Positions 43,422-52,116 of a DNA stretch of 60,824 nucleotides are shown here, one piece after another. The notes beneath the pieces were generated by a model, which searched no databases, had not been told where the DNA came from, and worked only from the letters and a program-made list of their open reading frames with translations. The translations under genes were made by a program, and so were the position numbers. Position 1 is the first letter of the stretch; each line of letters opens with the position of its first letter. Origin of the DNA: Bacillota bacterium (GTDB lineage Bacteria > Bacillota > Clostridia > Ch29). The stretch covers positions 1 to 60,824 of the forward strand of contig JABVCK010000014.1 in NCBI GenBank assembly GCA_013540605.1. Reading direction: 5' to 3'.

Positions 43422-43473
43422 TTCTTTTTTTATTGCATAAGAAAGTATACTTTCTTATGCAATAAAAAAAGAA
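43422..43473. repeat. Perfect 52-bp palindrome
   Basis: The 26-base arms are exact complements with no loop, centred on GTATAC at 43445-43450. The outer part is T7/A7. It lies between the iclR-type gene and the oxidoreductase promoter region. Confidence 0.9.
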
Positions 43474-43500
43474 GAGCCTCTAGTATTAGACCCTTCTTCT
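43464..43500 (-). terminator. Terminator of the IclR-type gene
   Basis: On the minus strand, AGAAGAAGGGTCTAATACTAGA folds with the following GGCTCTTCTT and is trailed by seven T. It starts about 30 nt behind the stop codon. Its T-run is also the first arm of the 52-bp palindrome. Confidence 0.75.
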
Positions 43501-43529
43501 ACCTTTGCCGTAAATATGCTTTCCCTTTG

Positions 43530-44300
43530 TTACAGCACCACATTGTGAACCGTATCCGACATAATATGTCCATAATGGGTTAGGTGCTTGACGACTTCCT
43601 TAATCTCCCGGTCGGATAGCTTTTCAATAAACCCTATAACCGATAGGGCTCCCACTATTTTATCTCCAAATCCCACGACGGGCACCGCAATTTCACGAAA
43701 ATCCCCGTATTCTCCGTCACTTAAAATATAGCCCTGAAGGCGAACCTGTATTATTTCTTTTTCCAGCAAATTACGGTCGGTAATGGTTTTTTCAGTATAA
43801 GCCGGAAGTCCGGTCTGCTTAAATATGTGATCCCGCTCAGCCTTGGCAATGTAGGCCAGAAAAACCTTGCCGGAAGCGCTGGCATGCAGAGGAAAAGCGG
43901 TCCCCAAGTCTAAATGAATGCTGTCCCTTGAAGGGCTTTCTTTAGCCAAAATACAGCTGACCTTTGTATCCGTGCGCAGGAAATAATAGACGCTCTGATC
44001 TACCTTTTCATGGAGCTCCCGAAGGATTTTACCCATCTCATCATAGGGAAAATCCCTTCTCAGATAGCATTCCCCTACCTTAAAAGCTTCCGGCCCGATC
44101 CGGTAATCCTTGGTCTTTGGGTTTTGAGTTATGAACTCCTCCAGTAATAGTGTCGAGAGATAATGATGCATGGTGCTTTTGTTAACATCCATAGCTTCAG
44201 CCAGTTCATTGAGACTGAGCTCTTCATTCACATTAGCCATATATTTTAGAATCTGCAGGCATTTTTGGGCCGATGATATAATTCTAGCTTCTTTTTTCAT
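43530..44300 (-). CDS. IclR-family transcription regulator
   Basis: 256 residues. An N-terminal winged helix ('SLNELAEAMDVNKSTMHHYLSTL', about 25-60) is followed by an IclR effector domain with 'TAFPLHASASGKVFLAY' and 'GEYGDFREIAVPV'. The start at 44300 has GGAGAAG; a frame extension to 44324 overlaps the FIST gene. It is likely to control itself, the FIST gene or the oxidoreductase operon. The ligand is unknown. Confidence 0.85.
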   Translation of the reverse strand: MKKEARIISSAQKCLQILKYMANVNEELSLNELAEAMDVNKSTMHHYLSTLLLEEFITQNPKTKDYRIGPEAFKVGECYLRRDFPYDEMGKILRELHEKVDQSVYYFLRTDTKVSCILAKESPSRDSIHLDLGTAFPLHASASGKVFLAYIAKAERDHIFKQTGLPAYTEKTITDRNLLEKEIIQVRLQGYILSDGEYGDFREIAVPVVGFGDKIVGALSVIGFIEKLSDREIKEVVKHLTHYGHIMSDTVHNVVL

Positions 44301-44304
44301 GGTT

Positions 44305-45456
44305 TCACTCTTCTCCAAATACAAGCATAGTTAAAGTTTGATTAATATGCAGTCCGTCATATTGTTCTCCGTATGTGTTGAAGCCACAAACAGGAGCCAC
44401 GCTTAAAACTTTTGATACCTCTGAGGTGCTTCTTTGAACCTCTGATTCTATATACCGTAAAAGGCAGTTAAAAACAATCATTGCACTTATTTCCCCTAAT
44501 TTCTTTTGGACAGTATCAATCGCCTTCCTGGTTTCAGCGATTAAGTTTCCTGGACCCATAACGGTCAGCCTGCTGTTTTCCGTTATCCTGCTGAAAAACT
44601 TCAAGCCCCCGTCATTTTCCGCCCGCAACGGGCTTCTCAAATAATAGTTCTCTCCAATGTTGATTCCCAGAGGGTGTGTGACAAACATCTGCGGATTTAT
44701 ATCTTTTGTTTTAGAGCCAATGGCTCTACAGTACTCACTGACGGCAGGTCTGCCATTAAACTCATACACCACTCTTTTTTCAGGGTCAGCTTTGGTAACC
44801 CTTAATTTTTTTTGAGTAGGCAAATAATTGTTGGTGGAAATGGTTGCAAAGGGTGTATCGGTTTTTATCAGGATAAAGATTAATGCATTGTTAAAGGTTT
44901 CAAAATTAAGATGCAAAAATACTTTATTAAAACTATAGTCATCTCCTGCGGAACCACCTACTGTTCTTAACCGGCGGGCGGTTTTTGCAATCCCCATGAT
45001 TACAAATTCTTCAACTTCAGAGGTGCCATCGATCAGTACAATGCCCACATATTTGTCATCCAGTTGGTCGGGTGTCGTATTTAACTGCCGGGCGGCTTCG
45101 GCAACTGCAGCCTTGGCAGCGCTGATAGGGTCTTTCTCAATATTTTTTCCTAATCCGATACCGACCTTCATGCTGTCAGAGTTAAAACTCATAGCTGCAA
45201 GACTATTGCTTTGAAATCCCTGGGAGGTAATAACCACATCGGTGGTGCAGCCAACAAATGTAGCCGAGGCAAAACAGGGATCCCGGGCCTCCTCTTGAAA
45301 CGCCTTTGCTATTTTCTCCTGGTTAAAATGACTGGAGCAGAAAAATAGGACTAAGCTGGTATCTTCCTGTTTTATCTGCTCTACAACGCTGGCTACCGTT
45401 TTTTCTTCCTGCTCGAATTTTGCATGTCCTACTTTTACCCTGAAATTTCCTCCCAC
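44305..45456 (-). CDS. FIST-domain sensor-like protein
   Basis: 383 residues with the FIST_N ('FCSSHFNQEKIAKAF', 'FVGCTTDVVI') and FIST_C ('LTVMGPGNLI', 'CGFNTYGEQYDG') layout. FIST domains are thought to bind small ligands such as amino acids. No output domain is fused. It starts at GTG 45456 with AAGGAGG, and its stop is 4 nt from the IclR start, so the pair may form a ligand-sensing unit. Confidence 0.75.
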   Translation of the reverse strand: MGGNFRVKVGHAKFEQEEKTVASVVEQIKQEDTSLVLFFCSSHFNQEKIAKAFQEEARDPCFASATFVGCTTDVVITSQGFQSNSLAAMSFNSDSMKVGIGLGKNIEKDPISAAKAAVAEAARQLNTTPDQLDDKYVGIVLIDGTSEVEEFVIMGIAKTARRLRTVGGSAGDDYSFNKVFLHLNFETFNNALIFILIKTDTPFATISTNNYLPTQKKLRVTKADPEKRVVYEFNGRPAVSEYCRAIGSKTKDINPQMFVTHPLGINIGENYYLRSPLRAENDGGLKFFSRITENSRLTVMGPGNLIAETRKAIDTVQKKLGEISAMIVFNCLLRYIESEVQRSTSEVSKVLSVAPVCGFNTYGEQYDGLHINQTLTMLVFGEE

Positions 45457-45628
45457 ATAAACACCTCCTTAAATCGGCGTACCTTTCCCGGCCTGTCTTA
45501 AACAAAATATTAACATAACTTATACTTAATAACAACATTGGACCGTCCTTTGAAAAGACATTTACAATAGCCGAATATTCCAGCATAATATAATAGAGGC
45601 ATATTGAGAATATGAAAGGGGTCTTACA

Positions 45629-45787
45629 ATGGATAACGAATGCAATTGCCCGAAAACAAATTGTGAAAGGCATAATGACTGTGAAAAATGCGAAGCATAC
45701 CATGCGGAAAAGGGCAATCTGCCCTATTGCAAAAGGGAAAAAAGCTTTATCACCAAATTTTTCAGTAGAAAAAAAATAGGATATTAA
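45629..45787 (+). CDS. Small cysteine-rich protein
   Basis: 52 residues starting MDNECNCPKTNCERHNDC, with seven cysteines (CNC, C, C-x2-C, C) and a basic tail. The pattern C-x-C-x4-C-x2-H-x2-C-x2-C-x3-H suggests metal binding. Similar tiny proteins occur across Clostridia. The ATG follows AAAGGGG. The end overlaps the end of uppS (convergent) by 4 nt. Confidence 0.65.
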   Translation: MDNECNCPKTNCERHNDCEKCEAYHAEKGNLPYCKREKSFITKFFSRKKIGY

Positions 45788-46422
45788 CCCCCCAGGGTAA
45801 CATCCTGCTTGTCGTACCAATCAAGGGCAACATATAAATGCTCCGGTTTAAAATCCGGCCAATACTCATCGATAACGAAGAAATCCGAGTAAACCGACTG
45901 TATCGGGAGGAATCCGCTCAATCTCCTTCTTCCTCCCCAACGGATTATCAGGTCAACCCTGGAAATGTCGTTAGACTTCAAACACGTCACCAAGCTCGTC
46001 TTATCGTTAGCACTGAGCAGGCTGCTAATATCCCATTCCCATCCGTAGTTAACCAGAAAATTAACCTTTGTGCCCCCTCTGCCAAAGGTTCTTCGAACCG
46101 TGTAAGGCAGCAATTCTTTTGGAAATTTAGACGATTCGGTATTGCCGATTACAAGCAAGCTGGCATCTTCCAAAGACAGCATTTTAACTGCCTGGATGCA
46201 GGCTTCAGTGAAAGCCTTTGTCTGCACCGAAGGCCTCTTTGTATTATCCATGGTAAAACCATAGTATGTAATTTCTCTTACGCCAAGGTCTCTACAGAGC
46301 TTAAACAGCTGAAGCCCCGGGTCTAACCCGTGACCGTAACCCCTTTCCTTGGGCAGCCCCTTCTGCTCCGCCCATCTCCTGTTCCCATCGGGAATGATTC
46401 CAATATGGTTTGGTATTCTCAT
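45784..46422 (-). CDS. Divergent undecaprenyl diphosphate synthase homologue (cis-prenyltransferase)
   Basis: 212 residues, shorter than typical UppS (about 240-250). The N-terminal pyrophosphate motif 'IIPDGNRRWAEQKG' is intact. The C-terminal motif normally read as RTGGE-x-RLSNFLLWQ is altered here: 'IRWGGRRRLSGFLPIQ', and the following acidic residue is Asp instead of Glu. It may make a different prenyl chain or be a second copy beside a standard uppS elsewhere. Confidence 0.72.
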   Translation of the reverse strand: MRIPNHIGIIPDGNRRWAEQKGLPKERGYGHGLDPGLQLFKLCRDLGVREITYYGFTMDNTKRPSVQTKAFTEACIQAVKMLSLEDASLLVIGNTESSKFPKELLPYTVRRTFGRGGTKVNFLVNYGWEWDISSLLSANDKTSLVTCLKSNDISRVDLIIRWGGRRRLSGFLPIQSVYSDFFVIDEYWPDFKPEHLYVALDWYDKQDVTLGG

Positions 46423-46529
46423 GCTCTTCCTCCTGAAACTATATTATCCGTATTATTTGCAGAATAAGATTAGTTTATTAGATTACTTTTCCATCCAAAC
46501 AGCCATTGTTATGAAGTCTTTTCATGCTA

Positions 46530-46569
46530 AAAGGGACCCATCCAGATATTATTCTGGCAAGGTCCCTTT
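46530..46569 (-). terminator. Terminator after the nitroreductase gene
   Basis: Stem AAAGGGACC/GGTCCCTTT with an inner CCAGA/TCTGG helix, followed on the minus strand by a T-run. Confidence 0.8.
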
Positions 46570-46584
46570 CCCGTTATCAGACAT

Positions 46585-47094
46585 TCACCACTGTTCAAAA
46601 TGTACTTTGGATTCGTCATACCGGTCAACCGGCTTTTTTTGCTCGTTTTTATGCCCGACAACCACCATGCCCACAGGCACAATCGAAGACGGCAGGCTCA
46701 GGATTTTTGCGGTTGCTTTTGTTAGTTCTGATACAGGATATAAGCCGCACCAAACTGCACCCAGACCAATGCCATGGGCCGCCAGCAGCATATTTTCTAT
46801 TGCGGCCGAGCAATCTGCGACAAGAAAACCCGTCATCCCCTGTTTTCCCTTATCTCCGCATACAACAATCCCGCACCCCGCCTGGGGCAGCATTTTTGCA
46901 TACGGATGAGCCTGTGCGATGCTCTCAAGGGTGTTTTTGTCCCTTACTATTACAAAATCCCATGGCTGATAGTTGTGTGCCGACGGTGCTTGAAACCCAG
47001 CCCTCAATACGGTCTTCAAATCCTCTTCGGCAACCGGCTGCCCGGTAAATTTGCGAATGCTCCTACGGGTAAAAATAGCTTCCAATACATCCAT
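46585..47094 (-). CDS. Nitroreductase-family FMN oxidoreductase
   Basis: 169 residues. The start 'AIFTRRSIRKFTGQPV' is the classic nitroreductase FMN-binding motif. 'AGFQAPSAHNYQPWDFVIV' and 'IGLGAVWCGLYP' complete the fold. Members reduce quinones, nitro compounds or flavins with NAD(P)H. The substrate cannot be told from sequence. It is next to the cobalamin gene on the same strand. Confidence 0.88.
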   Translation of the reverse strand: MDVLEAIFTRRSIRKFTGQPVAEEDLKTVLRAGFQAPSAHNYQPWDFVIVRDKNTLESIAQAHPYAKMLPQAGCGIVVCGDKGKQGMTGFLVADCSAAIENMLLAAHGIGLGAVWCGLYPVSELTKATAKILSLPSSIVPVGMVVVGHKNEQKKPVDRYDESKVHFEQW

Positions 47095-47141
47095 TGCTCT
47101 ACTCTCTCCTTCCCTAATTTTTCATTGCTATCTTTTGCTCC

Positions 47142-47657
47142 TCATTTCTCTATGCCTTCCCTGGCCTCTACTCCTTTGGAGTAATAATGCTTGATTTCCT
47201 GCATGACCGTTACAAGGTCTGCCCTGTCAATTATATCCTGGGGCGCCCTCCTCCCTGTAAAAACAAGTTCAACGTGCTGCGGTTTGTTATCTATAAGTCT
47301 GATAAAGTCTTCCACAGGTACCAGGTTATAATACATAGCGATATTTGCTTCATCCAGGACAACCAGTTCATATTCACCCGACAAAACAATCTTCTCAATC
47401 TCAATAAAGCCCTTCCTTGCAGCCTGGATGTCCTCATCTGAGGGCTGACGGTATATGAAACAGCTTCTCCCGTATTGCTTAACCGTAATGTCCGGGTAGA
47501 GCTTCATAAGTGTTTTCAGCTCACTATAATACTGGCTTTTTACAAACTGCCCGATAAAAACCTTTAATCCTGCTCCTGCGGCCCGCAGTGAAAGACCCAG
47601 TGCTGCTGTTGTCTTCCCCTTGCCATCTCCGGTATAAACCTGCACGTAACCCTCCAT
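47142..47657 (-). CDS. cobO: Cob(I)alamin adenosyltransferase, CobO/BtuR type
   Basis: About 171 residues with the P-loop 'VYTGDGKGKTTAALGL' and the ATP-binding 'LVVLDEANIAMYY'. It adds the adenosyl group to corrinoids. The ATG at 47657 is favoured by GGGGAAG. The divergent NUDIX gene shares the upstream gap. Confidence 0.88.
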   Translation of the reverse strand: MEGYVQVYTGDGKGKTTAALGLSLRAAGAGLKVFIGQFVKSQYYSELKTLMKLYPDITVKQYGRSCFIYRQPSDEDIQAARKGFIEIEKIVLSGEYELVVLDEANIAMYYNLVPVEDFIRLIDNKPQHVELVFTGRRAPQDIIDRADLVTVMQEIKHYYSKGVEAREGIEK

Positions 47658-47823
47658 TATCACTTCCCCTTTGCGGTAGTCTTACCATAATTTTATCATA
47701 CTAATACAAAAAATCCCTCTATAGTTTATAGAAGGGATATTGACACCTGTTTATGGTATAATTTTGACATGGTATAATTTATCTGTGAATTTAAGAAGTG
47801 AAAATGCAGGTGGGAGTAAAACC

Positions 47824-48267
47824 ATGAAAAAATATCCTGAACCAACTGTCGGAGCTGTAATATTTAATCCTGAAGGAAAAGTGCTTCTTTGCAAATCTCA
47901 CAAATGGAACGATAGATATGTAATCCCCGGTGGACACATTGAATTGGGTGAGAAAATGGAGGAAGCTTTAAAAAGAGAAATCTCCGAAGAAACCGGATTG
48001 GAGATATATGACATAAAGCTAGTAAGTCTGAAAGAATCTATCGACAGCAGCACTTTCCATGAGAAAAAACACTTTATTTTTATCGATTATGAATGTAAAA
48101 CGGATTTTACCGGTGTCATCCTGAATGATGAAGCTCAAGAATATAGGTGGGTGGGCCTAAATGAGATTGAAAGCTGCAATTTGGGTGGTTTTACAAAGGA
48201 ACTGTTGACGGAGTTAAAAAACAGGGATAAGTCTAAAAACAAAGTAGAAATATTCTATAATTATTGA
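47824..48267 (+). CDS. NUDIX hydrolase
   Basis: 147 residues. The Nudix box is complete: GHIELGEKMEEALKREISEE, then TGLE. It hydrolyses a nucleoside diphosphate derivative of unknown identity. I use the ATG at 47824, which has GGTGGGAG upstream. Two copies of GGTATAAT and TTGACA elements in 47740-47780 mark its promoter region. Confidence 0.85.
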   Translation: MKKYPEPTVGAVIFNPEGKVLLCKSHKWNDRYVIPGGHIELGEKMEEALKREISEETGLEIYDIKLVSLKESIDSSTFHEKKHFIFIDYECKTDFTGVILNDEAQEYRWVGLNEIESCNLGGFTKELLTELKNRDKSKNKVEIFYNY

Positions 48268-48333
48268 TATATTCTACAGTTTTGCAAAATATTAAATCGC
48301 TGTAATTATAAGGAAACGGCAGGAGGTAAGATC

Positions 48334-49002
48334 ATGTTTAAGGGTTTTTCCATGGAGACCATTAACTATCTGAACGGGCTAAAGGAAAACAACAATAAGC
48401 AGTGGTTCGAAGCAAACAGGGATAAGTATAAAGAATTCCTTGCTGAACCAATGCAGGAACTAGTTTTGAACTTGAGCCCGTTCATGCTGTCTATCGATCC
48501 ATTGTTTGAAGTAAGCCCCAAGAAAGCAATATCCAGAATTAACCGCGATATCAGGTTTTCAAATGACAAGAGCCCGTATAGAACGAATATGTGGATTGCT
48601 TTCAAAAGGATGTATCAGGATTGGAAAGCAGAGCCTACATATTTCTTCGAGATATTTCCCGATTATTACAGATACGGGATGGGCTTTTACAGCATCCCCA
48701 AAGAAACCTTATATAAACTGCGGAGCATGATCGATGAAGGTAAAAAGGAATTCATTAAAATACACTCGATATACAAGAAGCAAGAATTATTTGCCCTTGA
48801 AGGGGAGAAATATAAAAGGATAATCAATCCTGATTTGCCGGATGACCTTAATGAATGGTATCAAAGAAAAGATTTATATTTCGTGTGCAACAGGAAGATA
48901 GATGAGCGCCTATTCAGCCCGGATTTGGTCGGTGACCTGATTGAGGGGTTTGAGACGCTTGCGCCGATATATAATTTTTTCCTGGGATTAAGGGACAGAT
49001 AG
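48334..49002 (+). CDS. DUF2461/TIGR02453-family protein
   Basis: 222 residues with the family markers 'FLNGL-x-NNNKQWFEANRD'-like N-terminus, 'INRDIRFSNDKSPYRTN' and 'YRYGMGFY'. It is soluble and of unknown biochemical role, found in many bacteria. The ATG follows AGGAGG. Confidence 0.8.
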   Translation: MFKGFSMETINYLNGLKENNNKQWFEANRDKYKEFLAEPMQELVLNLSPFMLSIDPLFEVSPKKAISRINRDIRFSNDKSPYRTNMWIAFKRMYQDWKAEPTYFFEIFPDYYRYGMGFYSIPKETLYKLRSMIDEGKKEFIKIHSIYKKQELFALEGEKYKRIINPDLPDDLNEWYQRKDLYFVCNRKIDERLFSPDLVGDLIEGFETLAPIYNFFLGLRDR

Positions 49003-49091
49003 TAGAATGCGGACTGATGCCTTTAGAGAAAAATGCAGACACATATACGAAGTTATATAAAATCCAATTTTAATTAGAAAGAGAGGGCACT

Positions 49092-49421
49092 ATGGAGGCT
49101 CAAGAAATCATAAATAATATTACAATAAACAGTGGAAAGTTGACTGATAAATGGAATTTGCTTATTTTACATGCATTAAATGATGAACGAATTCCTATTG
49201 ATAAAAAAATACTCATTACGAAAATCGAAAACACACAAAAATCACTTTTTAAGAATTCCCCAACCTTAGGTGCGATGAAATGGTATGTAGTCAAATTATA
49301 TTATCTTTTAGAAGATTATTTTGCTGTATTACTAGAAGATGGCCATGTAATGAATTATGCAATTTTAAAGTATAAATTCGACGAGGATAAGTTTGAGTTA
49401 GTTATTGAGGCTATAGGCTAG
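49092..49421 (+). CDS. Unknown 109-residue protein, first gene of an AT-rich island
   Basis: Starts at the ATG at 49092 after GAGAGGG. The protein is alpha-helical and rich in Lys, Asn and Ile, with no recognisable domain. The coding sequence is much more AT-rich than the flanking chromosome. It begins a three-gene run (49092-50597) on the plus strand. Confidence 0.55.
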   Translation: MEAQEIINNITINSGKLTDKWNLLILHALNDERIPIDKKILITKIENTQKSLFKNSPTLGAMKWYVVKLYYLLEDYFAVLLEDGHVMNYAILKYKFDEDKFELVIEAIG

Positions 49422-49444
49422 CTAGAACTAGGAGGGGAAAGTAC

Positions 49445-50032
49445 ATGTGTTATTTTGATATTATAGAATTGTTAATATCGTTCTTTTTAGCGTTTGCTTA
49501 TGTTTTAATGTTTTATTTACAAAGGATACGTGATAATGTTTATTATTTTGGATTTGGAGAAGTTATATATGGTTTGAAAACTTCAATAAAGCCACTTGCT
49601 TTTTTTATTAAGGCTTTTTATATTTATACTTTTGCCTTTTTTTCTTATCTATTCTTCCGCACTGAAAAAGTTGTTATTCTGGGTGTAGTCCTGGGAAGCT
49701 TTTTGATAGTATGGCCTGCTATTTTAAATCCAAAATTTGTAGACTATAGATTAGCAGATAAAAGGAAAACTATTTTATTAAGTTATCTTTTGTTCGTACT
49801 ACTTTCTGCAGTTGTTGCAGATTTTGGAGTAACCTCATTAATTCTTATAAAACCAATGCTGCAAGAGTATTTGAACATTTGGCATGATCCCTTCCGTTTA
49901 TTTGTATTCTTAATGGATGGAATCTTCTTTACTGTAATATCATGTGCTTTTATTAAGATATTGAAAGTATTAAATAGAGAAGTAAGGCTAAAAACAGCTG
50001 TTACTTCGGATATTCAAGATTATGAAGAATGA
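49445..50032 (+). CDS. Multi-pass membrane protein of the AT-rich island
   Basis: 195 residues with about five hydrophobic spans (ELLISFFLAFAYVLMFYL, FYIYTFAFFSYLFF, VVILGVVLGSFLIVW, LLSYLLFVLLSAVVA, MDGIFFTVISCAFI) and a charged tail. AGGAGGGG precedes the ATG. No family recognised. It overlaps the lysozyme-like gene by 11 nt, so the two products are translated together. Confidence 0.6.
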   Translation: MCYFDIIELLISFFLAFAYVLMFYLQRIRDNVYYFGFGEVIYGLKTSIKPLAFFIKAFYIYTFAFFSYLFFRTEKVVILGVVLGSFLIVWPAILNPKFVDYRLADKRKTILLSYLLFVLLSAVVADFGVTSLILIKPMLQEYLNIWHDPFRLFVFLMDGIFFTVISCAFIKILKVLNREVRLKTAVTSDIQDYEE

Positions 50033-50597
50033 TTCTTTATCAGGTTACTATTATAAATATGAACTATATAAAATGCAGTTACTTTCTGAGGCTTTAAAGT
50101 TGAAAAAATATGTGTTTTATATTAAAGAAATTTCGTATGAATATGACATTTGTCCCGAAATATTATTTTCAATAATTTTAATAGAAACGATAAATAGAAG
50201 GAGTTTTCTAACGCGGAATGTTGAGTGTATTACTTGTAAACTATTTCCTAAACTTATGATAAGAAAAAACATCAGTATAGGAATTGCCCAAATAAAAATA
50301 AAAACAGCTAAGAAAATTCTACCAAACGCAGATGACCATGAGATTATGAATTTATTATTGGATGATTTCAATAATATTAAAATATGTGCAAAATTAATAG
50401 CTAATTATCTAGAAATCATCAATTGTAGTCAATGTTCCTTTAATACTAGGATGTTGAACCTAGTAAAAGTATATTTAACTGGGGACATAAACTCTCCTAA
50501 TTATCCGTGGATAAATTTATATAAAGATTTACTGGTATGGTCCATTAATAGCAATTTATTTAATAAAACATTTAATACATATTTGACCTTAACATAA
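50022..50597 (+). CDS. Lysozyme-like protein without signal peptide
   Basis: 191 residues. 'SIILIETINRRSF' and 'NISIGIAQIKIKTAKK' show the usual lytic transglycosylase/lysozyme-fold layout: a catalytic Glu at the end of a helix, and a later S-x-G-x-x-Q motif. There is no secretion signal, so it is either exported by a partner or acts inside. It overlaps the membrane protein gene. The fold call is by motif only. Confidence 0.5.
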   Translation: MKNDSLSGYYYKYELYKMQLLSEALKLKKYVFYIKEISYEYDICPEILFSIILIETINRRSFLTRNVECITCKLFPKLMIRKNISIGIAQIKIKTAKKILPNADDHEIMNLLLDDFNNIKICAKLIANYLEIINCSQCSFNTRMLNLVKVYLTGDINSPNYPWINLYKDLLVWSINSNLFNKTFNTYLTLT

Positions 50598-50674
50598 CTC
50601 AAATTCCCATAATGTTGCCTAGCAAACTTGAATACAGTTATTAAAGATTCCGAACAAAGTCAGCACCACACCTA

Positions 50675-51804
50675 TGTGAATGATAAAATAAAAGGTACCA
50701 AAAACGCGCGTAAAAAGGATACCACCTTTAGATAAAAAATAAGACTGATGTGATAATATAATGCTTGCTGATGAAACAGACAAAATATCACAGGAGGTCT
50801 AAAAATGAAGAAGGAGAAAAGGTGGGTTATGTATTGCAATAGTAACATCCCCAAGCACAACAGAAGATCTGAATACGGACACCCCTCCTCCACCTGGCAC
50901 CAAACTGCTGTACACCGTAAATGTAAGCAGGCGTGACATCGGAGAATATATAAAAAACCTTGGAGGAGGGAAAGTAAAATGCCTGAATTAGCAAAGGTTA
51001 AAGAACTGTTGAAATATCTGAAACTGAATGAATCCGCAGCGAAGCTTGAAGAGATATTAAGAAATGCTGCCATTAAAAACAATACGCCCTTGGAAGTGAT
51101 AGAAACGCTTCTGGCATGCGAGTCCCAAAGCCGGAGAGAAAAAGGCAGAATAAAAAGGACAAAAGCAGCAGCATTTCCATATCAGGAAACACTGGAAAGC
51201 TTTGATTTCAATCGTAAGGGCTTCAGGGGCATAACGAAGCTGCATATAAAGCAGCTGTCTGAATTAACCTGGCTGGAGAGTGCATTCAACATCATGTTTT
51301 TAGGGCCTCCGGGGTTAGGAAAGACCCGGCTGTCCATAGGGCTGGGAATAAAGGCTATTGATGCCGGATACAATGTATCCTTCGTAACCCTGGAGTAGCT
51401 GATGCAATTGTTTAAAACAGCTGAAATCCGTACCAAATCCAGCCGTAGAATAAAACAGATAAAGAACAGTGATCTTGTGATACTGGACGAGGTGGGCTTT
51501 TTGCCCATTTCAAGACAGGAAGTCAACAAGCTTTATGAGTTCATAAACGAGCTATATATGAAAACCTCAATAATATTGACTAGCAACAAGGGTTTTGAGG
51601 AATGGAGCGAATTTCTTGGAGACAGCGTAATCACAGCAGCAATTCTGGACAGGCTCGCTCATCAGTGTGAGATATTTACGCTGGAAGGACCAAGCTGGCG
51701 CATAGAAAACCGGAAAACCATACTTGATAATCCCAAAATTTAGGTTTGAAAGTGGTATCCGAAATATGCGCGTTTTTGGTATCCTTTATATTGACGTTTA
51801 CACA
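50675..51804 (+). mobile_element. Decayed IS21-like element, istA missing
   Basis: The termini are related inverted repeats: TGTG ends and a shared inner block of the type AAAGG-T/A-ACCAAAAACGCGC, with a second GGATACCAC copy. CCTA flanks both sides, consistent with a 4-bp target duplication. Only istB is present (1,130 bp in total). The 300 bp before it hold a short istA-like tail (YTVNVSRRDIGEYIKNLGG) at most. The element cannot move by itself. Confidence 0.72.
50979..51743 (+). pseudogene. istB-like ATPase interrupted by one TAG
   Basis: Two in-frame segments (50979-51398 and 51402-51743) are separated by a single TAG. The Walker A motif 'LGPPGLGKTRL' and Walker B 'DLVILDEVGFLPI' are both intact. 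The codon before the break reads VTLE and after it LMQL, so the missing residue is probably Gln (CAG to TAG). IstB helps the IS21 transposase choose targets. Confidence 0.8.
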
Positions 51805-51878
51805 CCTACCTTTGACTCTTTAGTGATACATTGAAACCTACCAAAATTAAAATCAATGCATTATCAAAAAATAACAAA

Positions 51879-51898
51879 ACCCTTGAAAAATCAAGGGT
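51879..51898 (-). terminator. Terminator of the tRNA operon
   Basis: Stem ACCCTTGA/TCAAGGGT with a four-base loop, followed on the minus strand by TTTGTTATTTTTT. It lies 9 nt past tRNA-Arg(ACG). Confidence 0.85.
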
Positions 51899-51906
51899 CC
51901 TATTCC

Positions 51907-51983
51907 TGGTGCGCCGTACAGGATTCGAACCTGTGGCCTCATGATTCGTAGTCATGCACTCTATCCAACTGAGCTAACGGCGC
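51907..51983 (-). tRNA. tRNA-Arg(ACG)
   Basis: 77 nt with coded CCA. Acceptor GCGCCGT/ACGGCGC, anticodon stem CATGA/TCATG, anticodon ACG. The wobble A is the target of the TadA deaminase coded at 32915. Confidence 0.92.
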
Positions 51984-51994
51984 AAATAAAAAAA

Positions 51995-52086
51995 TGGCGG
52001 AGAAGGAGGGATTTGAACCCTCGCGCCGCTTTCGCGACCTACACCCTTAGCAGGGGCGCCTCTTCGGCCAACTTGAGTACTTCTCC
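51995..52086 (-). tRNA. tRNA-Ser(GCU)
   Basis: 92 nt with a long variable arm and coded CCA. Acceptor GGAGAAG/CTTCTCC. The anticodon loop CTGCTAA gives GCU. Confidence 0.92.
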
Positions 52087-52116
52087 GCGTTTCCTCTAAA
52101 TATTATTTAGTTTTTC

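Noticed and set aside
45323-45820. 165-codon hydrophobic minus-strand frame
   Set aside because: It is antisense to the small cysteine-rich gene and overlaps the FIST start out of frame.
7354-51398. Two amber codons inside conserved frames (7357 and 51396) as a sign of TAG recoding
   Set aside because: Both lie in mobile-element genes, and TAG is used as a normal stop in ordinary genes here (for example at 49000-49002 and 49419-49421).
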